Shown here in pieces: positions 48,040-59,745 of a stretch of 64,000 nucleotides of DNA. Positions within the stretch are counted from its first letter, which is position 1, and each line of letters opens with the position of its first letter. The notes under the pieces are model-generated. The model was not told where the DNA came from. It ran no database searches and was given only the letters and a program-made list of their open reading frames with translations. Made by a program: the position numbers and the translations under genes. This DNA comes from Cyclina sinensis (taxonomy: Eukaryota > Mollusca > Bivalvia > Venerida > Veneridae). Location: assembly GCA_012932295.1 (NCBI GenBank), contig JAAONU010000001.1:25138824-25202823 (forward strand), read 5' to 3'.

Positions 48040-48045
48040 CACGTG
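48040..48045. promoter_or_regulatory. CACGTG E-box upstream of TTYH
   Basis: On the minus strand the context is GTCACGTGAG, about 104 bases before the TTYH ATG. It resembles USF/TFEB-type sites. Use is inferred from position only. Confidence 0.35.
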
Positions 48046-48199
48046 ACAAAATACAGACTGTCCTTCGTACAAAAATCGATAATTTACGTTTTGGTAGTAT
48101 AAAGTCGGAAAGGAAACGTTTTCAGTTGAGCGCGAAACGGATGATGTTACTCGATCAGTATTTTTTTAACTATTAAAGGAAAAAAAATAGTGTAAATGA

Positions 48200-50050
48200 T
48201 GGAGAGAAATTTTGGGTGTTTTACTAAATTGTTTAAACGTTATTGCTAAATGCTTTCAGTTGATAATGAAATAAAATTAAAAAGCAGATCAGAAATAGAG
48301 CAATATAATCAAGAATGAGTTTACACTAAACAGTTATAACTTGAGATACATCTGATCTGCACAGAAAAAGAGAATTTTTCCCTTTAATATATATTTATTT
48401 TAGGCTTCGGGCAAATGTGTTTAAGAAAAGATAATGTTAAAATCTATCTGTTAAACAATTAGTTTTGCAAACATGCAGTCAGTGAATGTGAGCACATTTC
48501 TGAAGATGCTCAGCATTTCTTCATAAGCTGTCTAAGGACTTATCATATTTATTAATACCCGACCTTTTCACCACTTAACTACTGATGTGACAGGGCCTCT
48601 TGTGGAATGCGGATAGCTAAAATACAGTTTTATCACTTGTCCAGATGCAATTACTTTTCTTTCTTGTAGTAATCGTAATTAAATGACTTATAACCCTAAC
48701 AGCTCCGTAAGCTACTACAAAACCAGAATAATTTTGTCAAAGAAATAAAAAGTTGACATGATATTCACCGAAATCTTCAGTTATCCTCTCAGTTTCTCAA
48801 AACCTTTATCCAATGTTCAAAGGTATTTGAACTATAATAAAAAGTAACTTTACTGAAGTTTGAATAAAATTGACGAATGCTGTTAACATGACAACAAATA
48901 TCAGTACCCTTTTAACTTCGGTGCATCAGCACTTAGATTTTTTGATCATCCGCCGTGAATTGAATCATTAGTCGTACTACAAGCAATGCTTTCTTAAGTT
49001 TCTATTTAAAGATTATATAGGAGATGTGCATAATACACTGCCTTTACACATGCTTATACCTTTCTGACAAATGTACTATGTTGCTATAGCTGCATTAACT
49101 AGAATCTGCAATCATGAGACCAGCAAAATACTCTGCATTTACCACACGATGTCAATCAAAATATCAAGCCTGTCTGCTTGTCAGCTTGATATACATGCTT
49201 GATATAAAAAAAATGCACATGCGTTTCACATTCAACTATTTCTGTGCATGTACAGTTATTATGCTGATAAAGCTTTTGACGATTGCACAACTGCAAATTT
49301 TATTTTTATTGTAGGAAAAAAATGCAGTGGTACACCTGAATTGCAGTGAGTCTTAGAAATTGGTCTCATTTTTTATTTGTTTTTTTATATACACCTACAC
49401 TAAAATGACTTCATGAGGCTGCCTTAAACATATTTTATTCAGTGTAGTGTATAATGAATGAGTATGAACTGGATATAAATGTTATAAAGGATGAGATCTA
49501 CGGTGATCATTATAAATCCTTTATTTTGATCTCCATTTTAGATGTCGCACGTGTGTAACAAACATTATTATCAACACATACATATCAGTTAAGTTGCAAA
49601 TGTGTCAAATGACATGAAAAAATATTGTAACCATCGGGTTGTTTTAATGACTGTATTTTAAAAGATTATATTATAAGGAAAATGTCCATCGTATCTTTGT
49701 AGTAACTTTGTGTAATATAACAGTATAAACACCTACAATACCAGATTAAGTACATTTTTACTTTGTCTTCCACTGAGTATTACTATGATCAAACACATCT
49801 TGTTTTATAACGGTTATAGAGACTGAAATGTTGTTACAGAAAGCATTAAATCCATAAGACATCTGATGAAATATGCAAAATTGAATTTGAGTACCTCTGA
49901 ATAGTTCATATACTCCTTACTAGACTTTAATGTGACAGAGTTAGTATACTTTTACATAGGTTTCTTTTTCATCCTGATATTTTGCCAACATTTAATTAAT
50001 ATTGAATAACTTCACTTATGTTTCCAACAAATAGCATTTTAAGTTTCGAG
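48200..50050. other. Intergenic region upstream of TTYH
   Basis: AT-rich. Small inverted repeats of TATCAAGC/GCTTGATA near 49157-49205 were seen, but no gene. Confidence 0.45.
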
Positions 50051-50055
50051 TAGTT

Positions 50056-50487
50056 AGGCCTAAAATAAAATATTGTCTGTTTCCCCTCCCGCAACCCATG
50101 TCAGTTTGGGTAGGGTAGGTAGGTAAGTAAAATATTTTTTAAATCTAAAGTATTTTAGAGTATCTTTAGTATCTAAATTATGTTGAAAATATAATTCATT
50201 TAACTGAATTATATGGATTTCAAAGGAACAGAAATTGTGAGTGCTTCGCATCTGTTCAAAGTTTAGAACCGAAGTTTCAACGTTTTATTCAATATATACA
50301 TCCCAATTTGTATATTTACAATGTAAAAATATGAGTCAAATATAAAGATGTGATTCTCATTGACATACTTTGCCTCCATGTGCAATAAAAAAATTTGTTG
50401 TTGTTTTGCAATAAAATTGTTTGGGTAGTCATGATTTGTGTGGGTAGGTAGCGGGAGGGGAAACAAACAATATTTTATTTTAGGCCT
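50056..50487. mobile_element. MITE with 37 bp terminal inverted repeats
   Basis: The left end AGGCCTAAAATAAAATATTG, then TCTGTTTCCCCTCCCGC (50056-50092), is matched in inverse at 50451-50487 with one mismatch. The interior adds TAGGTAGGTAGG-type runs. No coding capacity. Open frames in it are by-products. Confidence 0.88.
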
Positions 50488-50564
50488 TATTTACAAAAGT
50501 ATGACGTAAATAATATTTTCTTCCGAACATGAAAGTCCGTAACAGAAAGATGCAATGTATCTTA

Positions 50565-50650
50565 GAATACACAACCCAGAACGGGATTTGAACTCCGATC
50601 CTAGCGCGTCGAAGACCAACACACTAACCACTGAGCCAAAGAATCGATTC
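50565..50650 (-). repeat. tRNA-like sequence (SINE head or decayed tRNA)
   Basis: The minus strand reads TTGGCTCAGTGGTTAGTGTG (A box), a possible anticodon-loop region, then CGGAGTTCAAATCCCGTT (B box). The T-stem lacks a base, so pairing is imperfect. A tRNA-derived SINE head is more likely than a working tRNA gene. Confidence 0.55.
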
Positions 50651-50659
50651 CCTGACGCA

Positions 50660-51740
50660 GTTGTCAGAGATTGTATTTATACAATTATAGGAAGGTATGC
50701 ACTAGACCGTAACAATTTCAAAAATTTGGTTTATATGAAACTTTTGTGACCCTTATTCCTTAAGTTTGAATATATGATATGACCCCATTTCAAAAACAAT
50801 GGGGGACATTAGCGGATTATCTACTGTGAATACTCTCTGATCTTCCCTTCATTCAGGGAAGTAACTGCTGCGTTGGGTGGTACTACATGTACATATGACG
50901 AAATTAAAGCACAGTAAATATCGGCTTATATGATTCCGGCCTATTTGTTTTGATACAATCTCTGGTAAACGCATCAGAGCGTTTGTTTAGCAAACTACTT
51001 ATGATCGAGGCGACATAAGTACGAATTGCATTCCCTGGTGCTCTATTTATTGCACTAACAGTTCTACCTTTTTTTTAATAAATATTCAGTATGGGCGAAA
51101 TTTCATGTAACCCGACTCTTTCGTGTCTTCAGAATCTTCTGCACCGACTTAACGTTTTTTTTGTGTTTTCTACTTTATTGATAACAATTCATGTCGGGAA
51201 ACAGGAGCTCAGTTTGATGCCCATTTAATGTGACATAAAAAATAATGACTAGTATGTGTTATTTAAACATAATAAAACAAAATTTTCTTTTGTATAATTA
51301 TAAGCATGCACAAGGTAAAGAATAAAGTTTGAAATTTAAGATTTACACCTCGTTTTTAAGTATCATAGGCTCTAAAAATCGCCATTGAAGTTACATACAA
51401 ACAAGTGTTGGAAATACCTTTAATCATTTTATAACTTGTGTGAATACCGTGTGTTGTCCAGACATTGTTTTTACTACCAGATGGCCGAGTTTGATGAAGA
51501 TCCTATCCGTTGAAGATTTTTAAAAGCAAAAAAAGAGAAGAAAAAAACGTAACCCAGTCTGTTACCCTGAGACCTGCTAAATATTTACAAGAAAGTTGGA
51601 TGGACTCTGTGTGTAAACGACATGCGTTGCAACAATCAGGTCTCGTTGTAATTGTGAAGAGATTTGTTATGACGAAACTATCGCATTGCCTGTCTATATG
51701 CAAATTACTAAGAAAAATGCAACAGTTTTAGGCATTACCC
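50660..51740. other. Intergenic region, no supported gene
   Basis: No domain-bearing frame. An ATGGCCGAGTTTGATGAAG frame near 51482 ends after ten codons and lacks a good donor. Confidence 0.4.
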
Positions 51741-51756
51741 TGCATGAGTCAAATGA

Positions 51757-51764
51757 TGACGTCA
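51757..51764. promoter_or_regulatory. CRE palindrome TGACGTCA with nearby AP-1 motif
   Basis: A perfect TGACGTCA is preceded about 12 bases upstream by TGAGTCA. Both bind bZIP factors in animals. They lie about 275 bases before the candidate start codon at 52036, which fits a promoter. This is inference. Confidence 0.4.
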
Positions 51765-52035
51765 CTGGGCTTTCCCTAGTCACGTTTTTGCGAGTAAAAT
51801 TGGCGTGTCCTGTTAAGTTGTGAATTTTGAAACACGGATTACAATTTTGAAATTAATTTGAATAAGTTACAAAACAGAAACAAGAGTTGTCGTAGTGGTA
51901 TTTTGATTGTCAGTAAACACCGAAAGACATTCCAAGAACAAGGGAATTTCTTACAAAGAAAACGTAGACACGAGGAAGGTTTTTGATTGGACGGGCACCT
52001 GTTCGATAAATTGCTACTGAATGGTAGACTGAAAG

Positions 52036-52048
52036 ATGTCGGGTCAAG
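52036..52048 (+). CDS. Candidate first coding exon of an unidentified gene (partial)
   Basis: ATGTCGGGTCAAG is followed by the good donor GTTAGT. The 200 bases before it are less AT-rich and end in a leader-like stretch downstream of a CRE. No matching second exon was found in the remaining 12 kb, so the protein cannot be named. Confidence 0.3.
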
Positions 52049-52049
52049 G

Positions 52050-53300
52050 TTAGTGGTGATTTGTTTCAAATTTTCGTTAAACTAGAGCTCGTATGCATGC
52101 ATTCTTACCTGTATTTGATTGCTATTTTAACTCGGCTGTCGTTGGCCAACGCATTTGTGCAAATTCTTCCAATTAGTTGACAAACCTGCAGACCAAGTTG
52201 CACTTCCGTTGCAAACTGCACACACAGTGGAGATGTCACTGAATTTCACTAAGCAATCACTCGTGCTTTGAATGGACAGTGGTCTTAATCAGTTATTTTT
52301 TGGTGCTTTTGTTTGTGCAAATTACTGACAAAATGATATTGATACCAAAATGTATGCTCTGTATTATTTTGCATTAAGTTAAAGACATTAAATGCTTCCT
52401 GAAACCTGTAACAAAATTGTCCCACTTCATTAGTTTAAAACTTTACCTGCACCCCACAATGAAACTTGTGCATTAAGGAAGCTATCTGGCTTAAGGCAAA
52501 AACGAAACTTTTCTGAGGATTTTTTTTAATGCACATTGTGTAATACATTGTTATGTCACTGGCTGACTACATGTATTTGCTCATCGAGTTGCAATATATA
52601 TGTTTGCAAGTTCTTTAAGCTTTAAAGTAAATTTTGGCATACCTTGTGATACCTGTACTCTTATTATCTAAACTAAATTATAATCTTAACCCGATTTTCA
52701 ACACAACCCAACATTGAGACAGTACTTTTTTGCATTTTGCAAATTTTCACATTCTCTTTTTGCAAACTTTTTTTGCATGGTTAAAAACTGGTTAAATGTT
52801 AATGCATATGAAAAGTGCTTAACAATGTGTATTTGAAAACAAAGAATTTATATATATATGTGATTGGGAATGTGAGGGATTTTTAAGAGCATGATTTTTA
52901 TTTTTTGTTGCCAAAGGTTAAATTGTCCTTTAATGTAAGAGTTATGACTAGAGTTTTGACAGTAAAGTAATATGATAATTATGTTATGTCTTGAAAGCAA
53001 GTTAAATCTTTTATCTTGTAAATTACAAGTTGTAATTCCCTGATACTTAACTACTGCATCACCATTGAACCTTTCTGACCAATAAGTGACCTTTGGAACC
53101 AGTTAGTGCCTGGAAGTTCAGTCTAGATAGATATTAGCAAATGTGCCACAGTATGGAAAAGGTATAAAGAATCTATAAAGGATGTATGTTTTTTATTTCT
53201 CGACTAACAATATTTAGTATGGTCTGGCATCATTTACCAGATGATGTGTCTATAACATAACAAGTCATTTGTATAAATTTGACTTTGCACCAAGATTATA
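52050..53300. other. Non-coding stretch
   Basis: AT-rich with no recognised gene or repeat. It would be intron 1 if the candidate exon at 52036 is real. Confidence 0.4.
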
Positions 53301-53305
53301 CTTAC

Positions 53306-53492
53306 AGTCATGTCTGCAATGACACAAAGCTCACAAAAGTCAGACTGAAACTGTCTTATTGACTGAACATACTTTGTTAAGATGCTTTTGTTTGATACAT
53401 TGTCACCAGGTTTGGTGGTGACTGGAAATTTTTGCTCAATCATTGTGAACAGTTGTTGTGAAGGTCTCAGGCCAGTCAGTGTATCCATATTG
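53306..53492 (-). CDS. Exon-like open stretch, unidentified
   Basis: On the minus strand, acceptor TTTCATTCAG and donor GTAAGTAT bracket 62 open codons (contains QLFTMIEQKFPVTTKPGDNV and QFQSDFCELCVIADMT). Composition looks coding but no family is recognised. A second open stretch lies upstream at 53821-54021, and the phases of the two do not join with the obvious splice sites. Confidence 0.3.
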
Positions 53493-53820
53493 CTGAATGA
53501 AACATGACATCTTTTAACTATTTCAGTATTTGTCCCTTATTACAGTTGAAGAAATGTTTTTGTAGTAAAAGCACTTTCTAAATTAATCTAGTCAGAAACT
53601 GATGACATCTATCCATATAGGAGCTTAGAGCCTTGTAAGTTAGATTTTACATTTGAAGTCAAAACAAAATTTAACTATTTCATATACAACAAAATGTGTT
53701 CTGCAAAATCATTCTTCTGAACCTTTTCATCTACAGGAGAGGGATGCAATAACAATTAAAAGAGAAAAAAAATGGCTTAGTCACTGTCTCGTAGAATTGC
53801 ATTTCAGCTGTATACTTTAT

Positions 53821-54021
53821 TTAACTGGCATATAACTTACATGTACCAGACCAGAAGTGTAAATAAAAGACAAAAATACATTTGCAGAAAGTTTTGAGTG
53901 TAACTGTGTTGTTTGCTACCTTTTTTAGGGGGTTCCCTTTGTCTTCATCTGTTTTCTTGCACAATAAGCATGTCACTGGGCAGTCATAATTGAAAGATTC
54001 TTTAGTTCCTGACTGTGTCAT
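53821..54021 (-). CDS. Unidentified open stretch with CxxC motif
   Basis: The minus-strand frame contains YDCPVTCLLCKKTDEDKGN then PLKKVANNTVTLKTF, reminiscent of the zinc-binding CxLC start of some transposon-derived invertebrate proteins. The downstream half turns hydrophobic and unlikely. It could be a fragment of a mobile-element gene. Confidence 0.25.
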   Translation of the reverse strand: MTQSGTKESFNYDCPVTCLLCKKTDEDKGNPLKKVANNTVTLKTFCKCIFVFYLHFWSGTCKLYAS

Positions 54022-54304
54022 TGCATAGTCATTAGAATTTTGATAAATGTTGAGAGGTCAGTTTTTCTGTCAATGAGAGTACTAAAATTTCAAATAATAT
54101 ATATTTTACCTAAACTTAAATAAGGCCAGGTCAGTTTCACATTTAACTTACTGAACATCTTAAGCACCTACATGTACTCTTAAGCACCTACTGTTTAATT
54201 TGATTTGGTTAAATTATAACTTTCTAAGTTACATTGGAATGGCAGTTTACATAACTGTTCCAGTAGTAGACTCCCATTATTTATAAGAAACTGTCAACTT
54301 CCTT

Positions 54305-54400
54305 ACATACTTGGTCAATAGCAGGGCTCGAACCAATGATCATCCATCAGTGTGTATTCAGTTGGATGGAAAGTTATTAACACTGCACTCACAAAATAAT
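54305..54400 (-). repeat. tRNA-like SINE fragment
   Basis: The minus strand has a strong B box (ATTGGTTCGAGCCCTGCTA) preceded by a weak A-box region. It is degenerate. Confidence 0.35.
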
Positions 54401-54409
54401 TTTGATATT

Positions 54410-57400
54410 GAGGAATTTGTAATTTAAACTACCTTTCAATTTCTATAGCATTTTGCTAATAAAGTGGCACTAAAATAAAAAGCAGGTACTTGAAACTAAT
54501 TTTGAAGCTTTATTTTCAGTGTATTACATGTATGTATGTAAAACAAGCATATTTTGCACGAGTGCTTTTCTGGATTTTTTGTTTTTTTCTTGTTGTAGAA
54601 ACTTTAGAATGTGCTATGGTATATATAGGCTAACAATGAAGTTTTATTTCAATAAATGTAGTTGGATTCAATGTATGAATTACATTTACAAGATTTCATC
54701 GCTGAAATAAAATTTGTCAAACGAAACCATTTTGGGTAATAAAGAGTTTATAAATGTAAGGAAAAAATATTAAAGCATGTTGGTTTATTAGATACTTGAT
54801 ACTAATAGTTACAACTAGTCTTACCATATGTTTCATTAAGATATATGAATATCAGTTTATTCATTTCCTTCTGTTAATATTATAATGAACTGGTACAACA
54901 TATACTGCATGTTTTAGTAAGATTATATCTAATTAAAAAGTTTTTTATGTTTATCTATAGGCTTGCTTTTTTTCCTGTCATGGAAAGGGTTCACAGTTTG
55001 TTAACTGGGCTGGTTTATGCAGGGTAATTTGTTTTTCATATAAACAACCAATGAAATGATATTGCCTAATGAGTCATCAACTGTATGAATGAAGTGGAGT
55101 AGGCAAATGTGTCAACAGCCAATCAGATTGCTCTGTTTTACTAGATGTTATATTGTCAGTAGTAAACAGCTGATTTTTGTGTTTGTTTTTCTTGGAAAGA
55201 GTGAAAGACAGTTGAAAATTTGACTAAAAGTACATTTCAGATAAACCTTGGGGAAATTTCATGTGATTGTTTTATACTGCTATTTTCTCTGGGTGTTATA
55301 AACAATTGCTAATATATTTAGACTTTGTAGAATGTTGAAAATTTATCCTGGATTAGTTTCAAATACTGGAATGTCAGGGAATAAAAAATCCAAAAAAGGG
55401 GAAGGAAAATTATGTATGTATTGCATTTTAATTATTTTTTAATAATTAATTAATTAAATTTGAGTAAATAAACAAATTGCTGTAATACAATGTATGTTTA
55501 TGTACTCTATTGCAAAGAAATCCTATATAATATCTGGCTCACTTGAGTGTAAACATTGGGCAGTGACTGATTAAATGGCAGAAAAAACTGTTTTTTTATG
55601 AAGAAAAGTAGAAAAATATTTCAAGTGGGGGTGCAACATAGGGGGTGGTGCATAGTTATTTCAGTACTTCTTTAGCTATACAGTTAGTTGTCTGGAAAAT
55701 GTTTTTCAGCTTCTTTGGTTGAGTGATTACTATGACCATTAAACATTATCTGATGGCCATTGTGCTAAGGTAGCAAGGTTGTAGACTTTTCATCATTATT
55801 TTGGAGAACAAAAGAGTCAGTATTTTTGACATTGATAGGATACCCCCCAGCAGGATTGCTTCAATCTGATTAAGAATGTTTCTGTCTGTCTCTCTTAGTT
55901 CTTTGGCACGTTAAGTAGTTTTCTACACATTTTTACACTTGTATGTTGTGTGTCTCAGTTTTAAACTTACCTTTTAGTTAGCTTAACTTGAAAACTTAAT
56001 AAACTCAAACCCCTAAAGATACTGAATTTCTGGCAAGGTGTTATTTTAAGTTTATCTAGATCAATGTGCAGTTAACTAAAAATAAAAGGTGAGCAGGTAG
56101 TAATTCATGTCGAATTTAAATCTCAGGTGGTCTCTTTCCTGAGAATTGAATGCTTTTGAATTGGCATTGTTAGCAGTTGTGCTAAATTTTAACTCAGGTA
56201 CTTTTTAAATCAGGTGATAGCAACTCTGTGCCAGATAATGAACCTTTTTAGGGATGAGAAAAACAAATATGCATTTTTGTCTTGTATTGGGGTTGTGGTG
56301 CAAAACAAGTGTTTCTGCTTTTTAAGGAGGCTCAGTCAACCCTTAAGCCTTGTTATCTTGTTAACCGTGCTTTTTTTTATTGTGGCAGTTATTGAATTCT
56401 GTTTAGCTAAAAGTAAATTCTCGGCTCATTACTTGAGTTGAACCAACAGCTTAACTTAATTTAAACTCTCACCCTGCTTAGTTTATTGAATGAATTTGAT
56501 CTGGGTAGGCCTGTATATCAGTTAAAGTGGTATTAACTGAAAACTGACTTAATAGGAAACAATGTAGACTATAATTTGACAGTAGATATGTGTAGACAAG
56601 ATATGGTCTGCATTGTTTTATAGTAAAAATCCTTTATACACCAGCAGATACATTTGTAAGGTTAAAGGTTAATGCTTGTGTAATGCAGTGGAATGCACTG
56701 TTATGTAATGCATGTGCTGCAGCCTTGATATACAGCTTTGATATAGAATGCTTGCTTACTGAGTTAAGATAATTGCATGCAGTGATTTTGATTATCTGTG
56801 GTAGATTGTATCGCGGGTTATTTGTTTTTAGAGCTTCATCAAACAGGTGGTTGGTACACAAGTGTCATGCAGGAATGACTCATTACATTTAAACTATTAT
56901 CACAGTAATAAATACAGTCATGGAAAATCTGAATATGCAATATATTTGCACGACTATCAAAGAATGTTGAAAAAAAAAAAGACAACTGATTTAGGTACCA
57001 TAGTCCACTGTCATAGAGAATGACTCATCTTTCATAGTCAAAATATAGCTATGACTGTTCAAAACCTGATTCATACAATGCTACAATGTGCTGAAAAACT
57101 CATGATTCACCATCAGACATGTTAATCACTACCCTTAGTATGTGATAATATTTCAGACATTGAACTTGTTTATGTTACGCTGACAAGTGATCACTAAATC
57201 ATGAAGTTGACTGAAAACTAAGCACAGCATCTTCTCAAGAATATAACAGCCAAAAAAACAGATGTTTCTGAATAAAAATATTTTCCATATCCCAATTACC
57301 CAGGTCAGGTGTACTAAACTTTCTGTTAGCATCATAAACCAAGGTGCCAGTTCTTCATTGATATTGTTTTATATGTTTTAATATATAGATGATATTTTAT
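54410..57400. other. Non-coding stretch
   Basis: AT-rich. The open frames at 56214-56441 (+) and 56634-56861 (-) have no recognised motif. An AT palindromic run lies near 55430-55460. Confidence 0.4.
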
Positions 57401-57404
57401 AATT

Positions 57405-58176
57405 ATGTCTCCCCCCAAAAATGGGGGAGACATATTGTTTTTCCCCCGGTTGTCCGTCCGTCCGTCTGTCCGTCCGTCTGTCTGTCTGTCCGTCCGTCAC
57501 AAAATCGTGTCCGCTCTGTATCTTCCAAAGCCCTTGAAGGATTTTTATGAAACTTGGGTCAGATGTTCACCTCATCAAGGCGACGTGCAGAACCCACTTT
57601 GCCAGTGTGGTGTCTCAAGGGCAAGGTCACACTTGGAGGTTAAATGTCAAATGCCACAAAATCGTGTCCGCTCTTTATCTTCCAAAGCCCTTGAAGGATT
57701 TTTATGAAACTTGGGTCAGATGTTCAGCTCATCAAGGCAACGTGCAGAACACACTTTGTGGGTGTGGTGTCTCAAGGTCAAGGTCACACTTGGAGGTTAA
57801 CTGTCAAATGCCACAAAATTGTGTCCGCTCTGTATCTTCAAAAGCCCTTGAAGGATTTTTATGAAACTTGGGTCAGATGTTCACCTCATCAAGGCGACAT
57901 GCAGAACCCACTTTGCGGGTGTGGTGTCTCAAGGTCAAGGTCACACTTGGAGGTTAAATGTCAAATGCCACAAAATCGTGTCCGCTCTGTATCTTCAATA
58001 GCCCTTGAAGGATTTTTATGAAACTTGGGTCAGATGTTCACCTCATCAAGGTGACGTGCAAAACCCACTTTGCGGGTGCGGTGTCTCAAGGTCAAGGTCA
58101 CACTTGGAGGTTAAATGTCAAATTTTACAATCCTCTGACTCAATACTACCTGCAGCAACTGGCTGGGGGGAGACAT
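57405..58176. mobile_element. Tandem-core element, 157 bp units
   Basis: The left end ATGTCTCCCCCC, which itself folds with GGGGGAGACAT, is the inverse of GGGGGGAGACAT at the right end. A (GTCC/GTCT)n tract at 57450-57498 follows the left end. Four units of 157 bp begin ACAAAATCGTGTCCGCTCTG and contain TCAAGGTCAAGGTCACACTT. Units are about 95% alike. Open frames across it are by-products of a period that is not a multiple of three. Confidence 0.85.
57450..57498. repeat. (GTCC/GTCT)n tetranucleotide tract
   Basis: A run of GTCC and GTCT tetramers just inside the left end of the 57.4 kb element. Confidence 0.9.
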
Positions 58177-58199
58177 ATGTTTTTGTTCAATCAAAAACC

Positions 58200-59745
58200 C
58201 ATTTCTAGTTGTTATTGCTGATATCTGAACCTACATAAATATTATTTAGAAAAAAATCAATGGGAACCTACATGTACATTTGTATCTTGAATGAAAATCT
58301 CAGAGTCTTAGAACAGAAGATTAATCAAGATGTCAAGGTTGCACATGAAACAGTTGCTATTTGACTCAGATTTAAATCGAGGCAATAGGGGAAAAAGTCT
58401 AGTCTGATATTGTTGACTTGGGGACTTCCGTCAGTTTTTTACTAAAAAATGGGCCCTGTTAACCCTTTTAAGCACTTTGCCAGTCCTCTTCGTAGTATGG
58501 TTCCTTTTATAGAAAACATTGTTTGATTTAATAAATACCAACTAAGGCTGTTCTGTGCATATTTGTCTTTTTCTAGTAAGTAAAGAAGCAGAAGTTTTCT
58601 TTAAAAAGAATTATATACTTAAGAGTGCTTAGTTTTTATTCTGCACAACCAATCAACAACATGACATTAAACAGGCTTCTGACTTCCTTGTGCAATTATA
58701 AGTTTCTGTCAAGCTATTAAGCCTGTCATGCAATCGTTGCTTTCTGTATGCAGTTTATCTTATTGTACATTTAATCTCACAACTTGAATCACAAATATGA
58801 GATCAAAGTTGTGGGGTGGTAATACTGCATTCCTTTTAAGTAGCACAGTTAATGTTTAAAAGGGTGTGTTTTAAACAGAGTGATCAGTCAAGTGTATTGT
58901 GCTGTTGTTAAATGCTAGAGATATTCTGACAGGGTTCCTAAGTACATAGAGGTCAAATTGTTTTGTCAAATAGTCAGAATGATTTAAATACTTTCCCCCA
59001 CTTAATAAATGACTCATCGAAAATCGTCAAGTAGACAAGATTACATTAGTTTATAAACTGAAATTGTTCTCTTTTTGCCAGCTTGCCAAACTTTGATAAA
59101 AAGATTAAAACATGTGGTTTCTCTTGAAGAGAGTTGTATGCACATTAATTCGCATTCAGTAAATATACAGTATGATGTAATACCATGATACAAGGCTAAT
59201 CTATGTTTATATCATTCCAAGTATGCATGCCATTTAGAATAATGGAATGCGAGGTGAAAGTGTGTGTAGTATTGAAGGAAACCATTTCCTGTCTTTAAAC
59301 CTCCTACCAAGAGAAAAAAATATCAGGATGAAATTTTGTAAAAAGGATTGAAAAAGTAAAATTGTAATTTTAGACTTATATTAAAAATAATAAATAAATC
59401 AAAAAGAAAGTTGATTTAAAAGGAAAACCTGCAAAATTTATGTCAGCTGATAAGGAAGGAAAATGTAGACTTGTGCCTTTCCGTTGAATTATGACTATTG
59501 GTTTTTCCTTTGTGAATTATTTGCAAACTACCATATAATTAAGGAAATGTCAATTTATGTATGAGGATTGTCATTGAGTGACAATAAATGATTTAGAATA
59601 AGATAAAGTATATCTGCACTAGTTCATTACATACTTGTATGAATGGTATTCAGGACAGATAATAAAGACTGGCATTCCTTTATATCAGTTTAGCCTAGAC
59701 TAGTTCTGTTTTCATCTTTAATTTTGAACCAGTAAGTAGTTTGTC
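58200..59745. other. Non-coding stretch
   Basis: AT-rich; no gene, RNA or repeat recognised. Confidence 0.4.

Noticed and set aside
50565..50650. Functional tRNA gene
   Set aside because: A and B boxes are present, but the T-stem and acceptor stem do not pair properly, so a SINE head or relic is more likely.
51482..51514. ATGGCCGAGTTTGATGAAG start-like sequence
   Set aside because: It ends at a stop after ten codons and lacks a usable splice donor.
57405..58221. Overlapping ~105-residue plus-strand frames with repeated peptide
   Set aside because: They result from the 157 bp tandem units and shift frame from unit to unit; the stretch is non-coding repeat.
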